The position numbers and the translations under genes are program-made. From Actinobacteria bacterium 13_1_20CM_4_69_9 (GTDB taxonomy: Bacteria > Actinomycetota > Thermoleophilia > Gaiellales > Gaiellaceae), in contig MNJC01000023.1 in assembly GCA_001920085.1 (NCBI GenBank), positions 1 to 9,465 of the forward strand: a stretch of 9,465 nt of DNA, written 5' to 3'. The notes beneath the pieces are model-generated. The model had not been told where the DNA came from. It saw only the letters and a program-made list of their open reading frames with translations, and did not search any database. Every line of letters begins with the position of its first letter. The stretch's first letter is position 1. Positions 1-6,055 of the stretch are shown here, one piece after another.

Positions 1-1109
1 TGGAAGAGCTTCGCGTCGCGCATGAGCTTCTCGACGGGGTACTCCTTCATGTACCCGTACCCACCGAGCACCTGCACGGCGTCGGTCGTCACCTCCATGC
101 AGGTGTCCGCCGCGAACCGCTTGGCGTAGGACGACTGCAGCGTCGCGCGCATGCCCTGGTCGATCATCCACGCCGCTTGCCAGCACAGGAGGCGCGCCGC
201 CTCGATCTTCGTCGCCATGTCGGCGATCATGAAGTTGACGCCCTGGTTCATGGCGATCGGCATGCCGAACTGGACGCGTTCCTTCGAGTACTGAGCCGCG
301 TACTCGAACGCGGCTCGCGCGACGCCGACCGCGCCGATCGCCGTGCCTGGACGCGTGAAGTCGAGCGTCTTCATCGCGATCTTGAAGCCCTCGCCCTCCT
401 CGCCGAGGCGGTTCTCCGCCGGCACGCGCACGTCGGTGAACGAGAGCGCCGAGGTGTCCGTGGAGCGCTGGCCCATCTTGTCCAGATGCCTGTCGACGAC
501 GACCCCGTCGAGATCCGAGGGAACGACGAACGCCGTCAGCCCGCGATGCCCCTGCGACTTGTCGGTCGACGCGAACACCGTGAACCAGGCCGCGTGGCCC
601 GCGTTCGTGATGAACATCTTCGAGCCGTTGACGATGTAATCGTCGCCGTCCCGCACTGCCGTCGTCTGGATCCCGGACACGTCCGACCCTGCGTTCGGCT
701 CCGTCAGAGCGAACGACGTCAGCAGCACCTCGTCGATCAGCGGCGAGAGCCACCGGCGCTTCTGTTCCTCCGTGCCGGCGACGATGACGGGGCCGTGGCC
801 GAGGCCGTTCGCGGCGATCGCGGTGCCGATGCCGGAGCATCCCCAGCAGAGCTCCTCGCCGATGATCATGCCCTCGAACGCGCCGAGCTCGAGGCCGCCG
901 TACGCCTCCGGGATGTGGACGTTCATGAGGCCCAGCTCGTGAGCCATCGCGATCACCTCGGCCGGGTGCGTCGAGTGCTCGTCGTACTCCTTTTCCTTCG
1001 GCCTGATCTCCCGCGTCGCGAAGTCGCGGGCGAGCTCGCGCAGCGCCTTCTGCTCCTCGGTCAGGCCGAACGAGACACCGCCCGCCGTGCGTTCTTCGAG
1101 CGTGGCCAT
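1..1109 (-). CDS. acyl-CoA dehydrogenase (3' end cut by window edge)
   Basis: FAD-dependent enzyme expected to oxidise an acyl-CoA to the 2,3-enoyl-CoA and pass electrons to ETF in the cytoplasm. I translated the minus strand from ATG at 1109-1107: 369 codons are present. The N-terminal helical domain starts FGLTEEQKALRELARDF. The flavin/substrate signature ALTEPNAGSDVSGIQTT lies at residues 134-150, followed by NGSKMFITNAG. The C-terminal helical domain reads through RERVQFGMPI-like (here KERVQFGMPI), GGYGYMKEYPVEKLMRDAKLF and then the window ends. The family's catalytic Glu normally sits in the IYEGT motif just after this point, so it is off the window and cannot be verified. The upstream AGGA, 5 nt before the ATG, could serve as ribosome binding site. 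A TetR-type operator and -10-like box lie directly upstream, 29 bp after the GH3 gene. Substrate chain length cannot be assigned. Confidence 0.95.
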   Translation of the reverse strand, partial: MATLEERTAGGVSFGLTEEQKALRELARDFATREIRPKEKEYDEHSTHPAEVIAMAHELGLMNVHIPEAYGGLELGAFEGMIIGEELCWGCSGIGTAIAANGLGHGPVIVAGTEEQKRRWLSPLIDEVLLTSFALTEPNAGSDVSGIQTTAVRDGDDYIVNGSKMFITNAGHAAWFTVFASTDKSQGHRGLTAFVVPSDLDGVVVDRHLDKMGQRSTDTSALSFTDVRVPAENRLGEEGEGFKIAMKTLDFTRPGTAIGAVGVARAAFEYAAQYSKERVQFGMPIAMNQGVNFMIADMATKIEAARLLCWQAAWMIDQGMRATLQSSYAKRFAADTCMEVTTDAVQVLGGYGYMKEYPVEKLMRDAKLF

Positions 1110-1118
1110 CTCAGTCCT

Positions 1119-1146
1119 AGAGTAGCTTGACTGACTGGTCAGTCAA
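1119..1146 (-). promoter_or_regulatory. candidate promoter with overlapping TetR-type operator, upstream of the first acyl-CoA dehydrogenase
   Basis: Bases 1127-1146 read TTGACTGACTGGTCAGTCAA on the plus strand. The arms TTGACTGA and TCAGTCAA are perfect inverted repeats around CTGG. On the minus strand the same site offers a -35-like TTGACT (1146-1141), then 16 bp, then TACTCT (1124-1119), a TAnnnT -10 box that ends 9 nt before the ATG. A bound dimer would cover the -35 and spacer, which fits repression. The stop codon of the upstream GH3 gene (1139-1141) lies inside the operator. The repeat is read directly; promoter function and the identity of the bound regulator are inferred from the matching copy next to tetR. 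Confidence 0.7.
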
Positions 1147-1996
1147 ACGCGGCCTTCAGGCGAAGGACATGCGCGACATGGCCGTCGAGCGTCCCTTCGC
1201 GGGCGAGCGGGAGGAGCGCGCTGATCGCGCGCGTCGCGTCCCGAGGGTCGTTGAACAGGAGCAGGTCGGCGCCGGCTCGAGCGGCCGCCGGCGCCCACGT
1301 AGCGGCGCGGCCGTGGACGACGCTGAGCGAGTCCGTGATCGTGATCCCGCGGAAGCCGAGCGTGCCGCGCAGCAGCTTGTACGTAGCCGGCTCGAGCACT
1401 GCGCGCCGGGGGCCGAGCTCCGGGTAGACGCCGTGTCCGACCATCACGCACGGCACGTCGGCCTCGATCGCTGCGCGGTACGGCGCGAGATCCGCCTGGC
1501 GGACGTGTCCGCGCACGTACGGACGTTTGTCGGTCGAGACAGCGAGCGTTCCCAACCCGGGGAAGTGCTTGGCGCACGCGCCGGCGCCGCCCGACGCGAG
1601 CCCCCGCGCGAAGGCGACGCCGAAGAACGGCGTCGGGTACTGACGCGCGCCGAGCGGGCCGTCGGGCAGATCGAGCACGGGCGCGAGGTCGACCTGTACG
1701 CCTTCGCGCCGCAGCGCAATGCCGGTCGCGTGTCCGGCCGCGTATGCAGCTGCCTTGCTGCGGACGCGGCGCGCCGACACGCTGGGCGGCAGGTCCCGGA
1801 ATGCGCGCACGTCCCCACCCTCCTGGTCGGCGAAGACGAGCGCACCCGCCGGACGCTCGGCGCTGCGGTCGAAGCGCTGCACGATCACGCCGCCGACCCC
1901 GGCCGGCGCGGGCAAGCCCGACACGACGACGAGCGCCGCTTTCTGCTGCGGCGTCAGCGCCATCACCGCGGCAGTCGTGAGGACGGCTGCAACCAA
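1139..1996 (-). CDS. GH3 / NagZ-like glycoside hydrolase family protein
   Basis: Single-domain relative of glycoside hydrolase family 3 (beta-N-acetylhexosaminidase, NagZ type), a family that cleaves beta-linked sugars such as peptidoglycan-derived GlcNAc. Counting from the TTG at 1996: DQEGG at 57-61, DLAPVLDL around 103-110, AKHFPGLG at 142-149, and GFRGITITDSL with the expected nucleophile Asp at 222. After KHFPGLG, NagZ enzymes normally carry an acid/base His in a D-S-H motif; here the stretch reads VSTDKRPY and the His is absent, so activity or mechanism may differ. The start is uncertain: an in-frame stop at 2009-2011 limits it to TTG 1996 or ATG 1963, and neither has a clear ribosome binding site. 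The first 12 residues are hydrophobic but lack the positive charge of a good signal peptide. At 285 aa it is short for NagZ (about 340). Confidence 0.8.
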   Translation of the reverse strand: MVAAVLTTAAVMALTPQQKAALVVVSGLPAPAGVGGVIVQRFDRSAERPAGALVFADQEGGDVRAFRDLPPSVSARRVRSKAAAYAAGHATGIALRREGVQVDLAPVLDLPDGPLGARQYPTPFFGVAFARGLASGGAGACAKHFPGLGTLAVSTDKRPYVRGHVRQADLAPYRAAIEADVPCVMVGHGVYPELGPRRAVLEPATYKLLRGTLGFRGITITDSLSVVHGRAATWAPAAARAGADLLLFNDPRDATRAISALLPLAREGTLDGHVAHVLRLKAAFD

Positions 1997-2004
1997 CGCG
2001 CCCG

Positions 2005-2010
2005 TAGACT
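2005..2010 (+). promoter_or_regulatory. possible -10 box of the second acyl-CoA dehydrogenase
   Basis: TAGACT fits the TAnnnT pattern of actinobacterial -10 boxes and ends 9 nt before the ATG at 2020, implying a very short or leaderless transcript. There is no Shine-Dalgarno sequence in the gap and no convincing -35. The whole divergent space to the GH3 start is only 23 bp (longer if GH3 begins at 1963). No copy of the TetR operator is found here. Confidence 0.3.
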
Positions 2011-2019
2011 AGGCGCCGC

Positions 2020-3243
2020 ATGGACTTCGAGCTCAGCGACGAACAGCGCCTGCTGCAGGACACCGTCCGGCAGTTCGTCGACGACCGCATCCTCCCTAAC
2101 GCGATCGAGAACGACATCGAGCACAAGCTCGACATGGATGCGATCGCCGGCATGGCCGACCTCGGGATTCTCGGCGTCGTCATCCCGGAGGAGCACGGCG
2201 GCGCCGGCCTCGACTTCGTCTGCGAGGCGCTCGCGTGCGAGGAGATCGAGCGCGGGGAAGCGGCGTTCCGGACGCTGATCTCCGTGCACGTGGGTCTCAA
2301 CTCACTCGCGCTGCTCAAGTACGGCAACGCGGAGCAGCTCGAGCGCTGGCTGGAGCCGCAGGCGCGCGGCGAGAAGCTCGCCTGCTTCGGGCTGACAGAG
2401 CCGGCTGCGGGCTCTGACGTCGCCGCGATGAAGACGACCGCGCGACGCGAGGGCGACGGTTACATCCTCAACGGCTCGAAGAACTGGATCTCCTACGCGA
2501 ACGTCGCCGACCACGCGCTGGTGTTTGCGAAGACCGATCCGGCGGCGAAGCACAAGGGCATCTCCGCTTTCATGCTCGAGCGCGGCATGCCGGGCTTCAC
2601 GACGGCCGACACCGAGCACAAGCTGGGCATCTGGGCGGGATCGACCGGTGAGCTCTTCTTCCAGAACGTCGAGGTGCCGGCCGAGAACCTCGTCGGCGAG
2701 GAAGGGCAGGGGTTCGAGATCGCCATGTACGGGCTCGACCAGGGACGCTTCACGGTCGCCGCGGGTGCGTGCGGCGTGATTCGTGCGTGTCTGGAGAAGT
2801 CAGTCGAGTACGCGCGCGAGCGCGAGACGTTCGGGCAGGCGATCGGCAGGTACCAGTACGTCCAGGACATGATCGCCGAGATGGTGCTCGGGTACGAGAC
2901 GTCGAAGCTGCTCGTGATGCAGGCGGCGTGGATGAAGGATCAGGGGCTGCGCAACACCCGCGAGACGTCACTCGCGAAGTGGCACGCGACCGAGTGCGCG
3001 TTCCGTGCGGCGCACCTCGCGATCCAGGTGCACGGGGCGTACGGCTACTCCGCGGAGTACGGCATCGAGCGCTACTTCCGCAATGCGCGCGCGCCGATCA
3101 TCTACGAGGGGACGACGCAGGTCCACAAGCTCATGCAGGCCGAGCACGCGCTGGGCTACAGACGTCTGAACGGCCGCGACGGCGAAGTGTCGCCGCTGTG
3201 CTCGTGGGCGCCGGCCCTCTCCCCCGTCCACGCGCGGGCATAA
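2020..3243 (+). CDS. acyl-CoA dehydrogenase (complete)
   Basis: Complete 407-aa flavoenzyme that would desaturate an acyl-CoA and hand electrons to ETF. N-terminal domain begins FELSDEQRLLQDTVRQFVDD (residues 3-22). The flavin motif FGLTEPAAGSDVAAMKTT is at 123-140, followed by NGSKNWISYA. The C-terminal domain has RETFGQAIGRYQYVQDMIAEM and GAYGYSAEYGIERYFRNARAPIIYEGTTQVHK. The catalytic base is Glu363 in IYEGT. The conserved part ends near EHALGYR (375-381). The last 26 residues (382-407: Pro, Ala and Arg rich) do not look like family sequence and end 2 bases before the transposase element, so the natural C-terminus may have been replaced by read-through into flanking DNA. It differs clearly from the dehydrogenase at 1-1109 and is not a recent duplicate. 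Substrate unknown; no TetR operator upstream, so it may be regulated separately. Confidence 0.96.
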   Translation: MDFELSDEQRLLQDTVRQFVDDRILPNAIENDIEHKLDMDAIAGMADLGILGVVIPEEHGGAGLDFVCEALACEEIERGEAAFRTLISVHVGLNSLALLKYGNAEQLERWLEPQARGEKLACFGLTEPAAGSDVAAMKTTARREGDGYILNGSKNWISYANVADHALVFAKTDPAAKHKGISAFMLERGMPGFTTADTEHKLGIWAGSTGELFFQNVEVPAENLVGEEGQGFEIAMYGLDQGRFTVAAGACGVIRACLEKSVEYARERETFGQAIGRYQYVQDMIAEMVLGYETSKLLVMQAAWMKDQGLRNTRETSLAKWHATECAFRAAHLAIQVHGAYGYSAEYGIERYFRNARAPIIYEGTTQVHKLMQAEHALGYRRLNGRDGEVSPLCSWAPALSPVHARA

Positions 3244-3252
3244 CAGACATGT

Positions 3253-3271
3253 CTTAGGGACAGTCCCTAAG
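3253..3271. repeat. left REP-like hairpin of the transposase element
   Basis: Perfect 9-bp stem CTTAGGGAC / GTCCCTAAG around a single A. The transposase stop codon (3254-3256) and its last codons (R-D-C-P) are encoded by this palindrome. The similarity to the right-hand hairpin extends outward to 3246 on this side only (GACATGT against GACGTGT). Confidence 0.85.
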
Positions 3272-3694
3272 CCCTGCCCCCCACGGCCAGTCCTCGATCC
3301 GCTTGCACAGACCCGCCTCAACCGGGTTCGCCGCAACATATGCGAGCGCCCGTGCGAAGTGCTCCTCGGTCTCGATCACGTACGAGCCAAAGCGGTTCTG
3401 GAACACGTGCCCGACACGGTCGTAGCGCTGATTGAACCGCTGGGCGTACCGACCGTTCAGCCTCTGCATCCCGATCGACAGATTGCGCTGCTTCGCCTCC
3501 ACGATCAGGTGATAGTGATTCGGCACGAGGCAGTACGCGTGCAGCGTCCACCCGTACGCCTCGCGCACGCGCAACAAGTGCCGTTTGAAGTCTGCGTAGT
3601 CGAGGTCGTCGCGAAAGATCGTGTTGCGCGCGACGCCCCGGGCAGTGACGTGGAAGATGCCGTCAGGAAGCTTGTTGCGCGCAAGGCGCGGCAC
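3254..3694 (-). CDS. REP-associated tyrosine transposase (Y1_Tnp, HUH family)
   Basis: 146-aa single-strand DNA transposase of the IS200/REP-associated Y1 family. It opens with LPDGIFHVTARGVARNTIF, typical of the group. The metal-binding HUH motif is H60-Y61-H62 in VPNHYHLIVE; the likely catalytic tyrosine is Tyr119 in LAYVAANPVEAGL, followed by the usual NPVEAGL turn. All key residues are present, so the gene may be active. The start is GTG at 3694, because the upstream frame contains no ATG; there is no clear ribosome binding site. The C-terminal RDCP and stop fall inside the left hairpin. Gene and hairpins together form the element described separately. It is intact but carries no accessory gene. 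Confidence 0.93.
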   Translation of the reverse strand: MPRLARNKLPDGIFHVTARGVARNTIFRDDLDYADFKRHLLRVREAYGWTLHAYCLVPNHYHLIVEAKQRNLSIGMQRLNGRYAQRFNQRYDRVGHVFQNRFGSYVIETEEHFARALAYVAANPVEAGLCKRIEDWPWGAGLRDCP

Positions 3695-3741
3695 CGTCGG
3701 AACGTACTCGCGGCTTCGCGGAAGCGCCAGTCGCGAAACGG

Positions 3742-3774
3742 GACGTGTCTTGGGGACTGTCCCTAAGACACGTC
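3742..3774. repeat. right REP-like hairpin of the transposase element
   Basis: Two 16-base arms, GACGTGTCTTGGGGAC and GTCCCTAAGACACGTC, around a single T. The only imperfection (G3752 opposite T3764) is a G-U wobble in RNA. It begins 47 bp upstream of the transposase start and its far end is 1 bp from the TAG stop of the enolase-superfamily gene. In the RNA of that gene it would form a strong stem right after the stop, so it could also end or stabilise the transcript, though no U-tract follows. Confidence 0.9.
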
Positions 3775-3775
3775 A

Positions 3776-4780
3776 CTAAAGCCCCATCGCGGACGGTGCC
3801 GGGAGCGGGCTCTGAGGCAGTCCTGCACGCGGGCCACCCGCGTTGTACTCGCTCGGCGCGACGTCGTTGGGGCCGTCCGGGTAGAACAGCGAGGCGAGCG
3901 CCTGGATCTGACGCCGGCCGACGTCGAGCTCGAACTGGCCGCCGCCGTAGAGCCGGATCCCATTCGCGTCGCAGTACTCGATGCACTCGAGCAGGCGCTC
4001 GACCGTTCCGAACCGCGAAGGCTTGATGTTCATCCACCCCGGCTCGATGGACAGCGCACGCACGTCGTCCACGGAATGGATCGGCGCGTCGAAGCTGAGC
4101 CGCTTCTCCTGCCCGCTCAGCACGTCGCCGCACTCGCCGTCCAGCGACGCGTCCTCGATCACCACGTCGGGGAAGAGCTCGACGACGCGCCGGTACAACG
4201 CCGGATCGGGCTCGAGGTCGACGACCGTCCCGCGGTAGTACGCCTTCAGGTCGAGCACGCGCACTCGCCCGGTCGCCGCCAGCCGCTCCATGAAAGCGCT
4301 GTCCCACTCGGGCTCCGGATCGAGCTTCAGCTCGAGCTCCGGTGCCGCGGCGAGCCACGCGAACGCATCGCCGCGCGTCGAGACGACGAAGCGGACCGGA
4401 CGGTACTCCCGCTCGACCGCTTCCCCCAGGGAGATTCCCGCCTGCCGCAGCGCCAGGTCGAGCGCCGCACTCTCGAACGCCCAGCGGCGATAGTCGCGCG
4501 ACGCCGCCATCGCGGGCTCGCCTGCGAACAGAGCGAGCCCGTCCAGCGACGCCGAAAACGCGCCGAGCGACGACGCGCCCGGCGCCTCCAGGGACGGGAA
4601 CCACTCGTGGTCCTCGGCCGTGTACGTCACGTCCTCGCCACGGCCCTCCTGGCCGCCCCCGGACAGCACCACCAGCGTGGTCACACGCGTGAACTCCGTC
4701 GACACCTCGACCGAGCGCTGCTCGGTCCGCACGTCCTCGACGACGAGCTCGAGGTCGCGCAATCGCTCGAACAGCGCCAT
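3776..4780 (-). CDS. enolase-superfamily protein of unknown reaction (muconate-lactonizing-like fold)
   Basis: 334-aa protein of the mandelate racemase/muconate lactonizing/OSBS part of the enolase superfamily, whose members abstract a proton alpha to a carboxylate with help of Mg2+. Visible barrel residues: Lys152 in ELKLD (strand-2 lysine position), candidate metal ligands Asp177 (LDLKAYY), Glu209 (VIEDASLD) and Asp231 (SFDAP), and Lys253 in MNIKPSRFG. A distinctive loop follows, YGGGQFELDVGRRQIQALAS (278-297), then PNDVAPSEYN. I could not match this to a characterised enzyme, so the substrate stays open. ATG 4780 overlaps the TGA of the MFS gene by one base (TGATG), which implies translational coupling and a shared job with the transporter. 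The last 20 or so residues (GGPRAGLPQSPLPAPSAMGL) look unconserved and end 1 bp from the transposase element. Confidence 0.82.
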   Translation of the reverse strand: MALFERLRDLELVVEDVRTEQRSVEVSTEFTRVTTLVVLSGGGQEGRGEDVTYTAEDHEWFPSLEAPGASSLGAFSASLDGLALFAGEPAMAASRDYRRWAFESAALDLALRQAGISLGEAVEREYRPVRFVVSTRGDAFAWLAAAPELELKLDPEPEWDSAFMERLAATGRVRVLDLKAYYRGTVVDLEPDPALYRRVVELFPDVVIEDASLDGECGDVLSGQEKRLSFDAPIHSVDDVRALSIEPGWMNIKPSRFGTVERLLECIEYCDANGIRLYGGGQFELDVGRRQIQALASLFYPDGPNDVAPSEYNAGGPRAGLPQSPLPAPSAMGL

Positions 4781-6051
4781 CAGCCGACCGTAGGCTCGAC
4801 CTTGCCGCTCGGCTCGATGCGCATCATGCGGGCGACGAGCGGGATGGCGGCGAGGATCGGGATCCCGCAGACGATCCACAGCACCTGATAGCCGGACGTC
4901 TTGTGGAGGAACGGCCGTGCGAGGTCGATCGCGGCCCCCGCGATCGGAGCGCCCAGCAGCAGCCCGAGCCCCTTCGTCGTCGTCGCAAGGCCGGAGATCG
5001 CGCCGCGGTGCTCGGAGGGCATGAGCTTGAAGAGCAGCCCCCATGCGAGTGTCATCACCGTCCCACCGGCGATGGAGACGGGGACGATCAGCCCGAAGTA
5101 CCAGTTGTGCCAGGTCGTTGCGAGGCCGGCGACGATGAACCCACCGCCGTACACGAAGGACGCAAAGAAGATGACGCGCGCGATTCCGAAGCGGTCGCCG
5201 AGCCGCCCGGCGAAGACCGCTGCGATCACGTACCCGGTCGCCACCGCCCCGAGGACGGCTGACGAGATCGTCTTCGACTCGTGCAGGCCCTCGATGATGT
5301 AGAGCACGACGAATGTCCGCGCCGCGGCGAACGTCCCCTCCCACGCCGCGTTGCAGATCAGGAAGCGCCGCACCTCGACCTCCTCGACGAGGATGCCCCA
5401 GCTGCGCTTGAAATACGCGGCGACGCCTTCGAAGACGCGGCCGTGCCCGCCGTCCTCCGACACGAACAGGATCGCCGCGCCGCATGCCGCAGTCGTGACG
5501 AACGCAGCGAGCACGAACGGCGCCGCGTGCCAGGCCTTCAGCAGAAACCCGCCGCCGACCAGCGCGGCGCCGAGCGCGATGCCGCGCAGCACGTGCTGGA
5601 TCCCCTGCGCGCGCCCGTACGTGGACGGCGGCAGCAGGTCGGGATAGAGGCCGCGGTACGGCGGCTCGTACACGTAGTACGCGAAGAAGAAGGCAAGCAC
5701 GATCAGCGTCGTCGTCCACAGGTTCGGCATGAACGGCATCAGCAGCAGGCAGAAGCCCATCGGCCCGAGGGCGGCCAACATGAACGGCCGCCGGCGGCCG
5801 AGCGGAGTGTGGAAGGTGTCGCTCCACGGCCCGATCACCGGGGAGAGCGCCAAGGCGAAGATGCCCTCGGCACCGAGCACGAGCCCGATCAGCGTGCCGG
5901 AGTCCGTGAAGCGATCGAGCAACGGCGGCAGGTACGCGGCCGTGGTCGTGATCGAGAACGCGAGACCGAAGGCACCGAGGCCGAGCGTCCAGAAGAGAGA
6001 GGTGCGAACGGGCGGCGTGCGCGCCGTCGCCTGAGCCGTCAGCTGTGCCAC
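4780..6051 (-). CDS. MFS transporter
   Basis: 423-aa integral membrane carrier of the major facilitator superfamily with a hydrophobic pattern fitting 12 helices. The loop between helices 2 and 3 holds GPWSDTFHTPLGRRRPF (74-90), which resembles the loop of the GPH/sucrose-transporter (SLC45-like) branch. PPYRGLYPDLLPPSTYGRAQG (130-150) also fits that branch. The matching loop of the second half is GRLGDRFG (282-289). It probably moves a small solute by cation or proton symport; the substrate is unknown, and given the neighbours an organic acid is as likely as a sugar. Start GTG at 6051 lies 4 nt after the tetR stop with no good ribosome binding site, so translation is probably coupled to tetR. 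It overlaps the enolase-superfamily gene by one base, making a tetR-MFS-enolase operon. Confidence 0.92.
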   Translation of the reverse strand: MAQLTAQATARTPPVRTSLFWTLGLGAFGLAFSITTTAAYLPPLLDRFTDSGTLIGLVLGAEGIFALALSPVIGPWSDTFHTPLGRRRPFMLAALGPMGFCLLLMPFMPNLWTTTLIVLAFFFAYYVYEPPYRGLYPDLLPPSTYGRAQGIQHVLRGIALGAALVGGGFLLKAWHAAPFVLAAFVTTAACGAAILFVSEDGGHGRVFEGVAAYFKRSWGILVEEVEVRRFLICNAAWEGTFAAARTFVVLYIIEGLHESKTISSAVLGAVATGYVIAAVFAGRLGDRFGIARVIFFASFVYGGGFIVAGLATTWHNWYFGLIVPVSIAGGTVMTLAWGLLFKLMPSEHRGAISGLATTTKGLGLLLGAPIAGAAIDLARPFLHKTSGYQVLWIVCGIPILAAIPLVARMMRIEPSGKVEPTVG

Positions 6052-6055
6052 GAAG

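Larger units (their letters stand above)
3246..3774. mobile_element. REP-associated Y1 (HUH) transposase element with terminal hairpins
   Basis: Compact unit of 529 bp made of one small transposase gene bounded by related palindromes. The left palindrome contains CTTAGGGAC-A-GTCCCTAAG; the right is a longer version, GACGTGTCTTGGGGAC-T-GTCCCTAAGACACGTC in two 16-base arms. Both ends share the run GAC(A/G)TGTCTT(A/G)GGGAC, so they are copies of one ancestral hairpin, the left one having lost the outer part of its right arm. This layout is characteristic of REP-associated tyrosine transposases (RAYT/TnpA-REP), which act on such hairpins as single-stranded DNA. The unit fits tightly between two convergent genes: 2 bp after the stop of the dehydrogenase and 1 bp before the stop of the enolase-superfamily gene. 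I see no target-site duplication, as expected for HUH elements. The outer limits are set from the palindromes and are approximate. Confidence 0.75.

Noticed and set aside
177..1130. Long plus-strand reading frame rich in Arg, Asp and His
   Set aside because: It is antisense to the acyl-CoA dehydrogenase and has the composition typical of a shadow frame in GC-rich DNA; no domain is recognisable.
1143..2327. 394-codon minus-strand frame spanning GH3 and the second dehydrogenase
   Set aside because: Low-complexity, Arg-rich shadow; the GH3 motifs lie in another frame.
2795..2812. GTCAGTCG inside the second dehydrogenase as a third TetR site
   Set aside because: Only one half-site resembles the motif; no inverted partner or promoter-like sequence.
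3742..3774. Hairpin as a plain intrinsic terminator
   Set aside because: No U-tract on either side, and the related palindrome at the other end of the transposase gene explains it better as a REP-like sequence. A secondary terminator role stays possible.
3776..5827. A single continuous minus-strand frame of 683 codons suggesting a fusion protein
   Set aside because: Only its last 334 codons resemble a protein (enolase superfamily, from ATG 4780). The first half is Arg-rich and out of frame with the MFS transporter, which clearly is the real gene there.
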